Source: Sphingomonas hengshuiensis (lineage in GTDB: Bacteria; Pseudomonadota; Alphaproteobacteria; Sphingomonadales; Sphingomonadaceae). Taken from it: DNA of 64,000 nt. This document shows positions 53,425 through 63,489 of the stretch, one piece after another; position 1 is the first letter of the stretch; the number at the start of each line of letters is the position of its first letter. The stretch is taken from assembly GCF_000935025.1 (NCBI RefSeq), contig NZ_CP010836.1:682001-746000 (forward strand), read 5' to 3'. The notes under the pieces were generated by a model. That model did not search any database. It was not told the DNA's origin and was given only the letters and a program-made list of their open reading frames with translations. Both the position numbers and the translations under genes were made by a program.

Positions 53425-55965
53425 ATGTCCATTCGTACCGCGCTGCTCGCGCTTGTAAGCCCGCTCGCGCTCGTCGCGGCGCCCGCCTTCGCCCAGCAGG
53501 CGACGCCGCCTTCCGACGCCGAGCCCGATGGCGAGATCGTCGTCACCGCGCAGCTGCGCGAACAGAGCGCCACCGAAGTCCCGTTCGCGCTGACGGCGTA
53601 TAACGGCCAGTTTCTCGACGATCTTGGGATTACCGAGTTCGATCGGCTGGGGCAGTTCGTGCCCGGCTTCGACGTGCAGAACCAGTCGCCCAACAACCCC
53701 GGCTTCGTGATGCGCGGGATCACCTCGGACTCGGGAGCGGCGTATAGCGAGCCGCGCGTGTCGGTTTTCCAGGACGGGGTGTCGATCTCCAAGTCGCGCG
53801 GCTCCTATGTCGAGCTGTTCGACATGGAGCGCGTCGAAATCGCCAAGGGGCCGCAATCGACTCTGTACGGTCGCGGCGCGCTGATCGGCGCAGTCAACCT
53901 GATCCAGGCAAAGGCCGATCCGACCCACGGCTATGGCTATGTCTATGGCCAGTACGGCAATTATAACGGCTATCGGATCGACCAGACGGTGAACCTGCCG
54001 CTGTCGGACGATCTCGCGGTGCGCGTCGCCTCGCGCTTCAAGGAGCGCGACGGGTTCGTCGACAACCTGCTGGGAGGAGACGATTATAACGGGATCAAGT
54101 CCGAAGCGGTGCGCGGTTCGCTGCGCTGGGCGCCGGGGGCGCTGACCTTCGACCTGATCGGCAACTACCAGCATGATCGCGCGACGGGCACGGCGTTCAA
54201 GTCGATCGCGTACAACCCCACCGATCCGACCACCGGCGTGGTGATCGGCGATCGCGGGCGCACTTCGGGAGCGGCGCTCGTGCCCGGCGCCAATTTCGAG
54301 CATAGCAAGCCGCTGGGCCTCGACCGCGACGTTTGGGGCGTCACCGGCATCGCCAATTATGCGCTGTCCGAGACGCTTTCGCTCAACGCGATCGGATCGT
54401 ATCGCGAATTTGCCGGGATCGAGATATTCGACGCCGACGGCATCTCGCTCCCCGTGCTGACCGCCGCGGAGGATGCGCAGGGCGACCAGACGATGGGCAC
54501 GCTGCGGCTGACCTACGCCAATGACCGGCTGACCGCCTTCGTCGGCGGCACCTATTTCCGCGAGAACGGCTTTCAGCGCACGCCGGGGCAGTTCGACGAG
54601 CGCGTCACGCTGGCGCGGCTGACCAATACGCTCAACGGCGGTGGCGCGATCCCGGGCCGCGCGGCGACCGACCCTGCGCCGCTCGCGCTGTTCTCGAACA
54701 CCGCGTATACCGGGCAGCTGCTCCAGGGCGTCGCCGCCGCTTATGGCGTCGCGTTGCCGACCGCGCAGGCGCAGGCGATCGCCGCCAACCTCAAGTCGAA
54801 TCATCTCGAGACCAACACCAATTCGGCGCGCACCAAAAGCTGGGACCTGTTCGCCGACGCGACCTACAAGCTGACCGACCGGCTGGAAGTCGGCGGCGGC
54901 ATCCGCTGGAGCCATGACGACAAGACCACCGGATTCCAGTCCGCCATGGTCAATGGCCGGTCGATCCTCGGCGGGTTCGTCGCCGCGCTGGGCCAGCCCG
55001 CGGCGACGCGCACCGCGTTGCTTGGGGCGCTCGCGGTGCCGGGCGCGGCGAACATTCCGACCTCGGCGCTCTATCCGGTGCCGCTGTTCGGGCTGGGGCT
55101 CCAGCCGACCGGGACCAATGGCCAGCTCTATAGCCAGGATCACACCGATGACGGCATCACCTGGCGCGCCACCGCCCGCTACGAACTGGCGAGCGACGCG
55201 AGCCTCTATGCGACCTATGCCCGCGGGCGTCGTCCGGAGATCCTCAACGTCTCGGCGCCGTCGGCACCCGGCGGCGCGGCGCTGTTCAACATCCTGCCCG
55301 CGGAGACGGTGGACAGCTATGAGACGGGCGTGAAGGCCGCGCTGCTCGATCGCACGCTGTTCGTCGACGGATCGGTGTTCTACTATCGCTACTCGAATTT
55401 CCAGACGACCGAGCAACAGGGCACGACCTTCGTCACGATCAACGCCGGGCGCGCGCGCAGCTATGGCTTTGAGGGTCAGTTCCGCTGGAACGCGGCGGAC
55501 TGGGTCTCGCTGTTCGGCAACTATGCCTATAACCACAGCCGCTTCATGACGGGCGCCCGCGACGGCAACCGCTTCCGCCTGTCGCCCGACCACAGCGCGG
55601 CGCTGGGGATGCTGCTCAAGGCGCCGGTCGGGCCGGTGAAGATCGACTTCACGCCGAGCGTGACGTGGCAGTCGTCGGTGTTCTTCGACGAAGATAACGA
55701 CCTGCCCGCGCTTCAGGCCGCGAACCTGATCCCGGACACGGTACAGGACGAGAAGCAGGGCAGCTATGCGCTGGTCGATGCGCGGCTGGGCTTCGAGACC
55801 GAGAACGGGCGCTGGCGAGTCGAAGCGTTCGCGACCAACCTGTTCGACCGCGACTATATCAAGGATGCGGGCAACGCCGGCGACAGCCTGGGCCTGCCGA
55901 CCTTCATCGCGGGCGAGCCGCGCATGTATGGTCTCGCGCTGAGCCTGAAGATCGGCAAGCGCTGA
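53425..55965 (+). CDS. TonB-dependent receptor
   Basis: 846 residues. Signal peptide (about 1-24, ending AFAQ), then EIVVTAQLREQSATEVPFAL, plug motifs VPGFDVQNQSPNNPGFVMRG, VSVFQDGVSIS and ERVEIAKGPQSTLYGRGALI (about 34-155), and a barrel ending RMYGLALSLKIGKR. It resembles receptors of the Sphingomonas FhuA/vitamin-B12-like or aromatic-uptake groups; the ligand is unknown. Divergent from the other receptor over 229 bases. Confidence 0.92.
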   Translation: MSIRTALLALVSPLALVAAPAFAQQATPPSDAEPDGEIVVTAQLREQSATEVPFALTAYNGQFLDDLGITEFDRLGQFVPGFDVQNQSPNNPGFVMRGITSDSGAAYSEPRVSVFQDGVSISKSRGSYVELFDMERVEIAKGPQSTLYGRGALIGAVNLIQAKADPTHGYGYVYGQYGNYNGYRIDQTVNLPLSDDLAVRVASRFKERDGFVDNLLGGDDYNGIKSEAVRGSLRWAPGALTFDLIGNYQHDRATGTAFKSIAYNPTDPTTGVVIGDRGRTSGAALVPGANFEHSKPLGLDRDVWGVTGIANYALSETLSLNAIGSYREFAGIEIFDADGISLPVLTAAEDAQGDQTMGTLRLTYANDRLTAFVGGTYFRENGFQRTPGQFDERVTLARLTNTLNGGGAIPGRAATDPAPLALFSNTAYTGQLLQGVAAAYGVALPTAQAQAIAANLKSNHLETNTNSARTKSWDLFADATYKLTDRLEVGGGIRWSHDDKTTGFQSAMVNGRSILGGFVAALGQPAATRTALLGALAVPGAANIPTSALYPVPLFGLGLQPTGTNGQLYSQDHTDDGITWRATARYELASDASLYATYARGRRPEILNVSAPSAPGGAALFNILPAETVDSYETGVKAALLDRTLFVDGSVFYYRYSNFQTTEQQGTTFVTINAGRARSYGFEGQFRWNAADWVSLFGNYAYNHSRFMTGARDGNRFRLSPDHSAALGMLLKAPVGPVKIDFTPSVTWQSSVFFDEDNDLPALQAANLIPDTVQDEKQGSYALVDARLGFETENGRWRVEAFATNLFDRDYIKDAGNAGDSLGLPTFIAGEPRMYGLALSLKIGKR

Positions 55966-55986
55966 GCGTTCGCTTCGATTGAGCCC

Positions 55987-56019
55987 GGCTCGGCCACCGA
56001 CTGCCCCGGTGGCCGAGCC
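55987..56019 (+). terminator. Hairpin after the TonB receptor
   Basis: A perfect 13-bp stem (GGCTCGGCCACCG / CGGTGGCCGAGCC) with a 7-base loop, 21 bases past the stop; no T-run. Confidence 0.7.
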
Positions 56020-56080
56020 TCGGGTGGCGGGCGCGCATCCGACTTCCTAGCTGGCTGCTTTGGCGAATGGAGCGGCGCGC

Positions 56081-57142
56081 ATGGCGAAAACGGCATTGGT
56101 GGTTGGGGCAAGCGGGATCGTCGGCAGCGCGACTGCGGCGCTGCTGGTCGAACAGGGCTGGGCCGTGCAGGGGCTCGCGCGGCGTCCGGTGGCGCAACCC
56201 GGCGTCGAACCGGTGGTTGCGGACCTTCAGGATGCCGCCGCGACGGCATCGGCGCTGGGCGATGTTCGTCCGGATGCGGTGTTCCTCACCACCTGGCTGC
56301 GACAGGACAGCGAGGCGGAGAATATCCGCGTCAATGCGGCGATGGTCCGCAATCTGCTGGACGGGCTGGCAAAGCCCGATACGCCGCGCCACGTCGCGCT
56401 CGTTACCGGGCTGAAACATTATCTCGGGCCGTTCGAGGCCTATGGCAAGGGCGCGCTGCCGCAGACGCCGTTCCGCGAGGAGCAGGGGCGGCTGGACATC
56501 GAGAATTTCTATTATGCGCAGGAGGATGAAGTGTTTGCGGCGGCGGCGCGCGACGGCTTCACCTGGAGCGTGCATCGTCCGCATACGGTGATCGGCAAGG
56601 CGGTCGGCAATGCGATGAACATGGGCACGACGCTGGCGGTCTATGCGAGCCTTTGCCGCGAGACGGGGCGGCCTTTCACCTTTCCGGGTTCCGCCGCGCA
56701 GTGGAGCGGGTTGACCGACATGACCGATGCCCGCCAGCTCGCGCATCATCTGCTCTGGGCCACCGAGACCGAGGCGGCGCAGGACGAGGCGTTCAACGTC
56801 GTCAATGGCGACGTGTTTCGCTGGCAATGGATGTGGGGGCGGATCGCCGCATGGTTCGGGCTGGAGGCCGCGCCGTTCGACGGGGTGATCCGCCCGCTGG
56901 AGCAGCAGATGGCCGACGACGCGCCGCTTTGGCGCGCGCTGGCGGAGCGGGAGGGGCTTGCCGAACCCGACCTCGCGCGGCTGGCGTCGCCCTGGCACAG
57001 CGATGCCGATCTGGGGCGCCCAATCGAAGTGGTCACCGACATGTCGAAGAGCCGGCGGATGGGATTCACCCGCTACCAGCCGACCGACGATGCCTTTTTC
57101 GCGCTGTTCGAGCAATTGCGGGCGGACCGGCTGATCCCCTAG
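56081..57142 (+). CDS. PRISE-like short-chain reductase (enone reductase type)
   Basis: 353 residues starting MAKTALVVGASGIVGSATAA, a Rossmann GxxGxxG motif. The marker block NFYYAQEDEVF (about 151-161), after LVTGLKHYLGPFEAYGKGA, is typical of the progesterone 5-beta-reductase/iridoid synthase-like group, which reduce conjugated double bonds with NADPH. The bacterial substrate is unknown. It stands alone. Confidence 0.82.
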   Translation: MAKTALVVGASGIVGSATAALLVEQGWAVQGLARRPVAQPGVEPVVADLQDAAATASALGDVRPDAVFLTTWLRQDSEAENIRVNAAMVRNLLDGLAKPDTPRHVALVTGLKHYLGPFEAYGKGALPQTPFREEQGRLDIENFYYAQEDEVFAAAARDGFTWSVHRPHTVIGKAVGNAMNMGTTLAVYASLCRETGRPFTFPGSAAQWSGLTDMTDARQLAHHLLWATETEAAQDEAFNVVNGDVFRWQWMWGRIAAWFGLEAAPFDGVIRPLEQQMADDAPLWRALAEREGLAEPDLARLASPWHSDADLGRPIEVVTDMSKSRRMGFTRYQPTDDAFFALFEQLRADRLIP

Positions 57143-57176
57143 AGTCGGATGACATCAGCTTGATCCATCCCCCACC

Positions 57177-57239
57177 GTTCGTGCTGAGCTTGTCGAAGCA
57201 CAGTGAGTCTCACTGCCCTTCGACAAGCTCAGGGCGAAC
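57177..57239. repeat. REP-like palindrome, type B, complete copy
   Basis: GTTCGTGCTGAGCTTGTCGA... with a near-inverse arm CTTCGACAAGCTCAGGGCGAAC and a TGAGTCTCA centre. One arm recurs beside the IS110 element at 45395. Confidence 0.85.
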
Positions 57240-57280
57240 GGGTTTATTTCTCGTCATCATCCTCTAACGCAATGTCCATG

Positions 57281-57317
57281 AGAAAGGGCGCCCGGATCGC
57301 TCCGGACGCCCCTTTCT
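57281..57317 (-). terminator. Terminator of glnA
   Basis: A stem of 15-16 bp (AGAAAGGGCGCCCGGA against its near inverse, one bulge) with a TCGC loop, 19 bases beyond the glnA stop. Confidence 0.8.
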
Positions 57318-57335
57318 CGGCAATGATCCGCTGGA

Positions 57336-58748
57336 TCAGCCCGAATAATACATGTCGAACTCGACCGGGCTGGGCGCCATTTCCCAGCGATACACTTCGG
57401 GCCATTTCAGCTCGATATAGGCATCGATCTGGTCCTGGGTGAACACGCCGCCGCGCAGCAGGAACTCGTGATCGGCGATCAGGCTTTCCAGTGCCTCGCG
57501 GAGCGAACCGCAGACGGTCGGAACCTGCGCCAGCTCTGCCGGGGGCAGGTCGTACAGGTTCTTGTCCATCGCTTCGCCCGGATGGATCTTGTTCTGGATG
57601 CCGTCGATGCCCGCCATCAGCAGCGCCGAAGTGGCGAGGTACGAGTTGGCGAGCGGATCGGGGAAGCGGAACTCGACGCGCTTCGCCTTGGTGCCGGCAC
57701 CATAGGGGATGCGGCACGATGCCGAACGGTTACGCGCCGAATAGGCGAGCAGCACCGGCGCTTCGAAGCCGGGGACCAGCCGCTTGTAGCTGTTGGTCGT
57801 CGGGTTGGTGAAGGCGTTGATCGCCTTGGCATGCTTGATCACGCCGCCGATGAAGAACAGGCAGGTGTCCGACAGGCCGGCATAGCCATTGCCCGCGAAG
57901 GTGTTCTTGCCTTCGTTCCAGATCGACATGTGGGTGTGCATGCCCGAGCCGTTATCGGCCTTGATCGGCTTCGGCATGAAGGTCGCGGTCTTGCCATAGG
58001 CCTGGGCGACCATCTTCACGACATACTTGTAGACCTGGATGCGGTCGCAGGTTTCGACCAGCTTGCCGAAGGTCAGGCCCAGCTCGTGCTGGCTGCCCGC
58101 CACTTCGTGATGGTGCTTGTCCATCGGCAGGCCCATCTCGATCAGCGTCGAGACCATTTCGGCGCGGATATCGGTGGTGACATCGACCGGGCCGACCGGG
58201 AAATAGCCGCCCTTGGCGCGCGGACGGTGGCCGAGGTTGCCGCTCTCATATTTGGTGCCGGTGTTGGTCGGCAGCTCGACATCGTCGACCTTGTAGAAGC
58301 TCGACGAGTAGGTGTTGTCGAACTCGACGCTGTCGAACATGAAGAATTCGGGCTCGGGCCCGATATAGACGGTGTCGCCCAGCCCGGTCTGCTGCAGATA
58401 GGCCTCGGCGCGCTTCGCGGTCGAGCGGGGATCGCGCGAATAGAGCGAGCCGTCCTCGGGCTCGACGATGTCGCAGATCAGGATCAGCATCGGCGTCGCG
58501 CTGAACGGATCGATATAGACCGCGTCCAGATCCGGCTTCAGGATCATGTCGGATTCGTTGATTTCCTTCCAGCCCTCGATCGAGGAGCCGTCGAACATCA
58601 GGCCGTCGCCCAGCTCGTTCTCGCCGATCACGCTGGCGCACATGGTCAGGTGATGCCAGGTCCCCTTGGGATCGGTGAAGCGGACATCCACCCACTCGAT
58701 CTCATTCTCCTTGATCATCTTAAGAATGTCATTGGCCGAATTCGCCAT
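57336..58748 (-). CDS. glnA: Glutamine synthetase, type I
   Basis: 470 residues. It makes glutamine from glutamate and ammonia with ATP. Signatures: FDGSSIEGW (about 53-61), the ATP/metal loops [16 protein letters not shown] and [17 protein letters not shown], and the adenylylation tyrosine region in [15 protein letters not shown] (about 392-406). It follows glnB by 92 bases on the same strand, the usual PII-glutamine synthetase operon. A GCAACA/TGTTGC hairpin sits in the gap. Confidence 0.98.
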   Translation of the reverse strand: MANSANDILKMIKENEIEWVDVRFTDPKGTWHHLTMCASVIGENELGDGLMFDGSSIEGWKEINESDMILKPDLDAVYIDPFSATPMLILICDIVEPEDGSLYSRDPRSTAKRAEAYLQQTGLGDTVYIGPEPEFFMFDSVEFDNTYSSSFYKVDDVELPTNTGTKYESGNLGHRPRAKGGYFPVGPVDVTTDIRAEMVSTLIEMGLPMDKHHHEVAGSQHELGLTFGKLVETCDRIQVYKYVVKMVAQAYGKTATFMPKPIKADNGSGMHTHMSIWNEGKNTFAGNGYAGLSDTCLFFIGGVIKHAKAINAFTNPTTNSYKRLVPGFEAPVLLAYSARNRSASCRIPYGAGTKAKRVEFRFPDPLANSYLATSALLMAGIDGIQNKIHPGEAMDKNLYDLPPAELAQVPTVCGSLREALESLIADHEFLLRGGVFTQDQIDAYIELKWPEVYRWEMAPSPVEFDMYYSG

Positions 58749-58840
58749 GGAAGTCCCCTTTCGCTCTCAATTCAGAACCCGACGAATCGGGCAATAAAAT
58801 TACCTGTGCACGCGCAACAATCACATCATGTTGCGTTGCG

Positions 58841-59281
<441 letters not shown>

Positions 59282-59395
59282 TCACAAGTGCCTAGCAAAT
59301 GGGCAGCGACCGCCGCGATGCCCGATTGGGCGGCAAGCGCGCTGCGCCCGGCACCGGAACCGCAGCCGTACATTCACGTTCCTGAAGGTGAACGA

Positions 59396-59647
59396 ATGTG
59401 CGAGTTCCCAATGTACCCTGCCATGTCTGCCCCCGCCGAATTGCGCCGCCGCGTCGACGACGCCGCTGTCGGTGCGGGGGACGACGTCCTCGTCGCGCAG
59501 GGGCCGCTGATCATCATGGCCTATGCACTGACGTCGATGCCCGATGCCGCGCGCGAGGCTTGCACGATCGCCACCGCCGTGGGGGACTATAGCGCCAGTG
59601 AGGCCGCGGCGCTGTTGCGGCACTGGTCGCTGAGCCCGCAGGGCTGA
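59396..59647 (+). CDS. Small protein of unknown function
   Basis: 83 residues, preceded by GAAGGTGA; a later ATG at 59423 would give 74. It contains SAPAELRRRVDDAAVGAGDD and a hydrophobic centre LIIMAYALTSM. No family recognised. It lies divergent from glnB. The opposite strand is also open here, so coding status is uncertain. Confidence 0.4.
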   Translation: MCEFPMYPAMSAPAELRRRVDDAAVGAGDDVLVAQGPLIIMAYALTSMPDAAREACTIATAVGDYSASEAAALLRHWSLSPQG

Positions 59648-59914
59648 TCGCGCGCCGAACTCCACACCGAAGGGGTGGCATTTTGCGGATGCGAATCTCC
59701 GACCGTCTTCCGTGCGGACCGCTTCTGACATTCGAGGAATTTCAACATTTTGCCGAAGTTTCGGATGTTGTGCAGTGCAATGCAACTAGTCATTGGTAAA
59801 TATGTAAGTAAGTACTGTAATAATACTTATATGGTCCTGCGTTGACACCGGCAGTAATTGATGAGCAATTGTAAGGAACGAGCCTGACTCGATAATGCGC
59901 TTCAGGAGGATGTC

Positions 59915-60352
59915 ATGGGCGACGCTGTCGGATATTACATTGTCAAGCTGCTGGTGGAGCGCGCCGGGCTGCTGGGGGCACCCGCGCTCCGGCTGAACCT
60001 CGGCGTCGATGCGGGGGCCGGAAAGGTGACGGGGTCCGGCGAGATCACCCAGTCGCTGCCGCCGCCCTATGGCGAAATCACCATCCACCAGCTCGCCGGA
60101 GACGTGCTGCACACCGGCTTTGGGCAGGATACGCGGCTGGTTCACCTGACCGGCCAGTATCTCGTGTCGGTACCGCCGCCCGCGATCGGAACCTATCTCG
60201 CGCAGTTTAGCGCCGCGCTGGCAGTCGATGCCAGCTGGAACGGATCGGGCAGCTTCCAATATGGCACGAACACCGTTTCGGGATGCACCGTGACCAATGT
60301 CTCGGAAGAAGCGAAACCGCTGATCGGCGCGTCGGCCACTGCCAGCGCCTGA
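59915..60352 (+). CDS. Small cytoplasmic protein, DUF1842-like
   Basis: 145 residues after a strong CAGGAGGA ribosome-binding site. Beta-rich, with GYYIVKLLVERAGLLGAPAL, GKVTGSGEITQSLPPP, VSVPPPAIGTYLAQFSAALA and SWNGSGSFQYG. The layout resembles DUF1842 proteins, but that call is by eye. No signal peptide. The upstream 130 bases are unusually AT-rich, with a TAATAATACTTATAT stretch near 59819, and may hold its promoter. Confidence 0.6.
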   Translation: MGDAVGYYIVKLLVERAGLLGAPALRLNLGVDAGAGKVTGSGEITQSLPPPYGEITIHQLAGDVLHTGFGQDTRLVHLTGQYLVSVPPPAIGTYLAQFSAALAVDASWNGSGSFQYGTNTVSGCTVTNVSEEAKPLIGASATASA

Positions 60353-60501
60353 CGCTTTTTGCTTGGGTGCGGTGCGCCTGCCACTCCCTGTCACCGCGCC
60401 CTGCGATGCACCCGCATCGCCGCCCGCCCGTCGGCCATGACCCCCGGCCGGCGGGCGCCGTGCGTCCTGCGCCGTTGACGCGCGCCGCCGAATCGAGCTA
60501 A

Positions 60502-60523
60502 TGCGAGTTATTCGCAATAACTC
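60502..60523 (+). promoter_or_regulatory. Operator-like palindrome before the reductase operon
   Basis: GAGTTATT-CGC-AATAACTC (60505-60523) is a perfect 8-bp dyad. It overlaps TGCGAGTTATTCGCA (60502-60516), which resembles a Fur-type site. It ends 11 bases before the first gene, so a bound protein would block expression. The regulator is not identified. Confidence 0.5.
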
Positions 60524-60534
60524 CCGAGGCCGGC

Positions 60535-60954
60535 GTGTATCGATTTCTCGACCGCCCGGTGGCCAGCCTGGCCCCCGGCGAACAGATACTCCTCTGGTCG
60601 ATGCGCGGCTGGGTGACGGCGATGGCGACGCGGCAATGCCCCGCCCGGGCGCTCGGCCCGTTCTTCGAACGCTGGCGGCTGGCGGACATCCTGCCCGATT
60701 TCAACATGGCGATGGCGCTGCTCAACTGCGAGGGGCAGGAGCGGCTGCACTTTTGCGGCCAGCAATGTCCCCAGGCCAATGACGATGAAGCGCGGCTGCT
60801 CGCAATGTTCCATGCCGCGGCGGCGGACGACTATCGCGTCCTGCGCCCGCTGGTAGATTTGACCTTAAAACCGCAGGCAGTACCGCCTTTCCTTGCAGCG
60901 ATCGGTCAGGCAGCCGATATGCTGCGCCGCACGCCCGTTCCGCGGGCATCCTGA
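60535..60954 (+). CDS. Uncharacterised protein upstream of the ferredoxin-NADP reductase
   Basis: 139 residues from a GTG. Contains EQILLWSMRGWVTAMATRQC, DFNMAMALLNCEGQERLHFC and PQANDDEARLLAMFHAAAAD. Cysteines at about 34, 65, 74 and 78 could bind a metal, but no known motif was recognised. It precedes the reductase by 23 bases and shares the operator-like palindrome. Confidence 0.6.
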   Translation: MYRFLDRPVASLAPGEQILLWSMRGWVTAMATRQCPARALGPFFERWRLADILPDFNMAMALLNCEGQERLHFCGQQCPQANDDEARLLAMFHAAAADDYRVLRPLVDLTLKPQAVPPFLAAIGQAADMLRRTPVPRAS

Positions 60955-60977
60955 ACCTGCCAAGGACCCTGACGATA

Positions 60978-61793
60978 ATGACCCTGCTTACCCGCCCGCC
61001 GGCGCTGCTTCCCGCGCATGGCTCGTTCCTCACCAGCGGCGTGCGCTGGGTGCGGCACTGGAACGAACATCTGTTCAGTTTCGCGATCGAGCGCCCCGCC
61101 AGCTTCCGCTTCCGTTCGGGCGAGTTCGTGATGATCGGGCTGCTGGACGGCGAACGCCCGCTGATGCGCGCCTATTCGATCGCCAGCCCGGCCTGGTCCG
61201 ACGAGCTGGAATTCCTGTCGATCAAGGTGCCGGACGGGCCGCTGACGTCGCGGTTGCAGATGATCCGCCCCGACGATCAGGTCTATCTCGGCCGCAAGCC
61301 CACCGGCACGCTGGTCGCCGACGCGCTGCTGCCGGGCAAGCGGCTGTTCATGCTGTCGACGGGCACCGGGTTGGCGCCGTTCCTCAGCATCGCGCGCGAT
61401 CCCGAAATCTATGACCGGTTTTCGCAGGTGGTGCTGGTCCATTCGGTGCGCCGGGTGAGCGACCTTGCCTATTATGACGAGTTGACCGCGCAGCTGGCGT
61501 CCGATCCGCTGGTGCAAGAACAGGCACTGCTCCAGTTCCACTATATCCCGACGGTGACGCGCGAGCCGTTCCACACCACGGGCCGAATCGACGCGCTGGC
61601 GGCGAGCGGCGCGCTGTTCGCCCCGCCGGTGCTGGGCGAGCGCCGCTTCGACCCGGAGACCGACCGTGTGATGCTGTGCGGGTCGACCGCGATGATCCGC
61701 GACTTCGCGGCGATGCTGGAAGGACTGGGGTTCGACGAAGGCTCGAACGCGGCGCCGGGGCATTTCGTGATCGAGCGGGCTTTTGTGGGGTAG
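60978..61793 (+). CDS. fpr: Ferredoxin-NADP reductase
   Basis: 271 residues. FAD-binding motif RAYSIASPAWSDELEFLSIK (about 57-76), NADP-binding LSTGTGLAPFLSIARDPEIY (about 119-138) and the C-terminal LCGSTAMIRDFAAML. It moves electrons between NADPH and ferredoxin/flavodoxin, often in oxidative-stress or iron-limited conditions. Length and motifs fit bacterial Fpr. Confidence 0.95.
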   Translation: MTLLTRPPALLPAHGSFLTSGVRWVRHWNEHLFSFAIERPASFRFRSGEFVMIGLLDGERPLMRAYSIASPAWSDELEFLSIKVPDGPLTSRLQMIRPDDQVYLGRKPTGTLVADALLPGKRLFMLSTGTGLAPFLSIARDPEIYDRFSQVVLVHSVRRVSDLAYYDELTAQLASDPLVQEQALLQFHYIPTVTREPFHTTGRIDALAASGALFAPPVLGERRFDPETDRVMLCGSTAMIRDFAAMLEGLGFDEGSNAAPGHFVIERAFVG

Positions 61794-62133
61794 GGGGCGG
61801 CCGTTCCATGGCGAATGCGCGGGGCTATCACGCAGCGATGCATTCGCCCTCTTCATACCGCTGTCATGCTGAACTTGGTTCAGCATCCAACGTGCAACAA
61901 GCTGCGGAGAGGCAAGTTGGGGGTTGGATGCTGAAACAAGTTCAGCATGACGGGAAGTAAAGAGAAGACCTGCGGCTCATATGCGATTGCCTCACGCAAC
62001 GCGGGAGCCCGGGGTAACGGGCGGTGCGCTTGGGACCCCGGGGTCCCCGCTTTAGCGGGGAAGCCGGAGGGCTGCCGGTCGCATGCCCTGAATTGGCCAC
62101 AGGGCGCGCGGACGCTGGGTGCAGGAGGCCAAG
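61794..62133. repeat. Gene-free region with REP-like palindrome, type A copy 2
   Basis: Holds a 91-base palindrome (61863-61953, GTCATGCTGAACTTGGTTCA... inverse at right) matching the copy at 35623, then GGGACCCCGGGGTCCC (62032-62047), a perfect palindrome, beside a CCCCGC/GCGGGG hairpin. No gene is seen. Confidence 0.8.
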
Positions 62134-62604
62134 ATGATCCTGCCCTTGCTGATCGGTGCATTGCTCCAGCCCATGCCCTCGCCGGAACGGCGCGATGCGC
62201 GCGGCCTGCTCGACACGCCCTGCGATTTGGGCGCCGGGACCGTCACGGCCACCACGCTCGCGGCGCTGCCCCGGCCCCTCTCGGAGGCAGTGGAGCAGTT
62301 CTTCGCGCCTAGGCGCGGGATCGCGGATGCGGGTGGGGCTTATAACGCGACGGATGTAGTCGATAGCCGCCTTCCCAGCCGCCGTTTCATCCGGGCCTAT
62401 CGCGTCGGTCCGATCTGGGTGGTCTGGTATGTGCGGGGCGGGGGCATCGTTTCCTCGCCCCAGACTATTGCGTTTCGTCCGGACGTGGGGCCGGGCGGCG
62501 TCGATGCGGGCTTTGTGGCGATGCCCGGCACGGTCTTCGCCGGGGAAGACCTGTGTACCGCGACCAAGGCGATCGTCGCGGGCGTCCGCAACGGAACGCC
62601 GTGA
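62134..62604 (+). CDS. Secreted protein of unknown function, orphan family member 2
   Basis: 156 residues after CAGGAGG. A weak N-terminal signal-like segment (MILPLLIGALLQPMPS). The C-terminal half LPSRRFIRAYRVGPIWVVWY, VRGGG and EDLCTATKAIVAGV aligns with the gene at 10904-11401 by eye. No known family. It converges with map, only three bases apart. Confidence 0.65.
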   Translation: MILPLLIGALLQPMPSPERRDARGLLDTPCDLGAGTVTATTLAALPRPLSEAVEQFFAPRRGIADAGGAYNATDVVDSRLPSRRFIRAYRVGPIWVVWYVRGGGIVSSPQTIAFRPDVGPGGVDAGFVAMPGTVFAGEDLCTATKAIVAGVRNGTP

Positions 62605-62607
62605 GGC

Positions 62608-63432
62608 TCAATAAGGCGGCTTGTCCAACCCCTTGGGACTGGTCGTGAAAATCTCGCACCCGGTCTCGGTGATCCCGATCGAATGCTCGAACTGCGCCGA
62701 GAGCGAGCGGTCGCGGGTCACGGCAGTCCAGCCGTCGTCGAGCAGCTTCACATCGGGGCGACCGATGTTGATCATCGGTTCGACAGTGAAGATCATGCCG
62801 GGGCGCAGTTCGGGCCCGGTGCCGGGGCGGCCGACATGGACGACTTCGGGCGCGTCATGGAACATCCGGCCCACGCCATGCCCGCAGAAATCGCGGACGA
62901 CGCCATAGCGATGCTTCTCGGCATGGCTCTGGATCGCGTGGCTGATGTCGCCCAGATGGTTGCCGGGCCGTGCCTGTTCCAGCCCGAGCATCAGGCATTC
63001 ATAGGTCACGTCGACCAGCCGTCGCGCCTTGATCGGCACGTCGCCGACCAGGAACATCCGGCTCGTATCGCCGTGCCAGCCGTCGAGCAAAGGCGTCACG
63101 TCGATGTTGACGATGTCGCCGTCCTTGAGCGTGCGATCGGACGGGATGCCGTGGCACACGACATGGTTGATCGAGATGCAGCAGCTATGCGTATAGCCGC
63201 GATAGCCGAGCGTCGCGGGCACGCCGCCGCCGCCGATCGACATGTCGCGGACGATGTCGTCGAGTTCGGCGGTGGTGACGCCGGGCACGACATGCGGCAC
63301 GAGCGCGTCGAGAATTTCCGCCGCCAGCCGCCCGGCGGCGCGCATGCCTGCAAACCCCTCCGGCCCATGGAGCTTGATCGCGCCGGTGCGCGCCTGTGGC
63401 ATGTCCTCGGTTACGGCAACATATTCGGTCAT
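62608..63432 (-). CDS. map: Methionine aminopeptidase, type I
   Basis: 274 residues. The five metal ligands are visible: Asp in NIDVTPLLDGWHGDTSR (two), His in CGHGVGRMFHDAP, Glu in GMIFTVEPMIN and Glu in AQFEHSIGITETG. It removes the initiator methionine. The start MTEYVAVTEDMPQ follows a normal N-terminal extension for sphingomonads; upstream codons do not look conserved. Confidence 0.97.
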   Translation of the reverse strand: MTEYVAVTEDMPQARTGAIKLHGPEGFAGMRAAGRLAAEILDALVPHVVPGVTTAELDDIVRDMSIGGGGVPATLGYRGYTHSCCISINHVVCHGIPSDRTLKDGDIVNIDVTPLLDGWHGDTSRMFLVGDVPIKARRLVDVTYECLMLGLEQARPGNHLGDISHAIQSHAEKHRYGVVRDFCGHGVGRMFHDAPEVVHVGRPGTGPELRPGMIFTVEPMINIGRPDVKLLDDGWTAVTRDRSLSAQFEHSIGITETGCEIFTTSPKGLDKPPY

Positions 63433-63489
63433 GCTTGCGATATAGGAAGCGCGGGCGCAAAGGGCGAGAGGGTTTTGGAAGGCGTGCGG

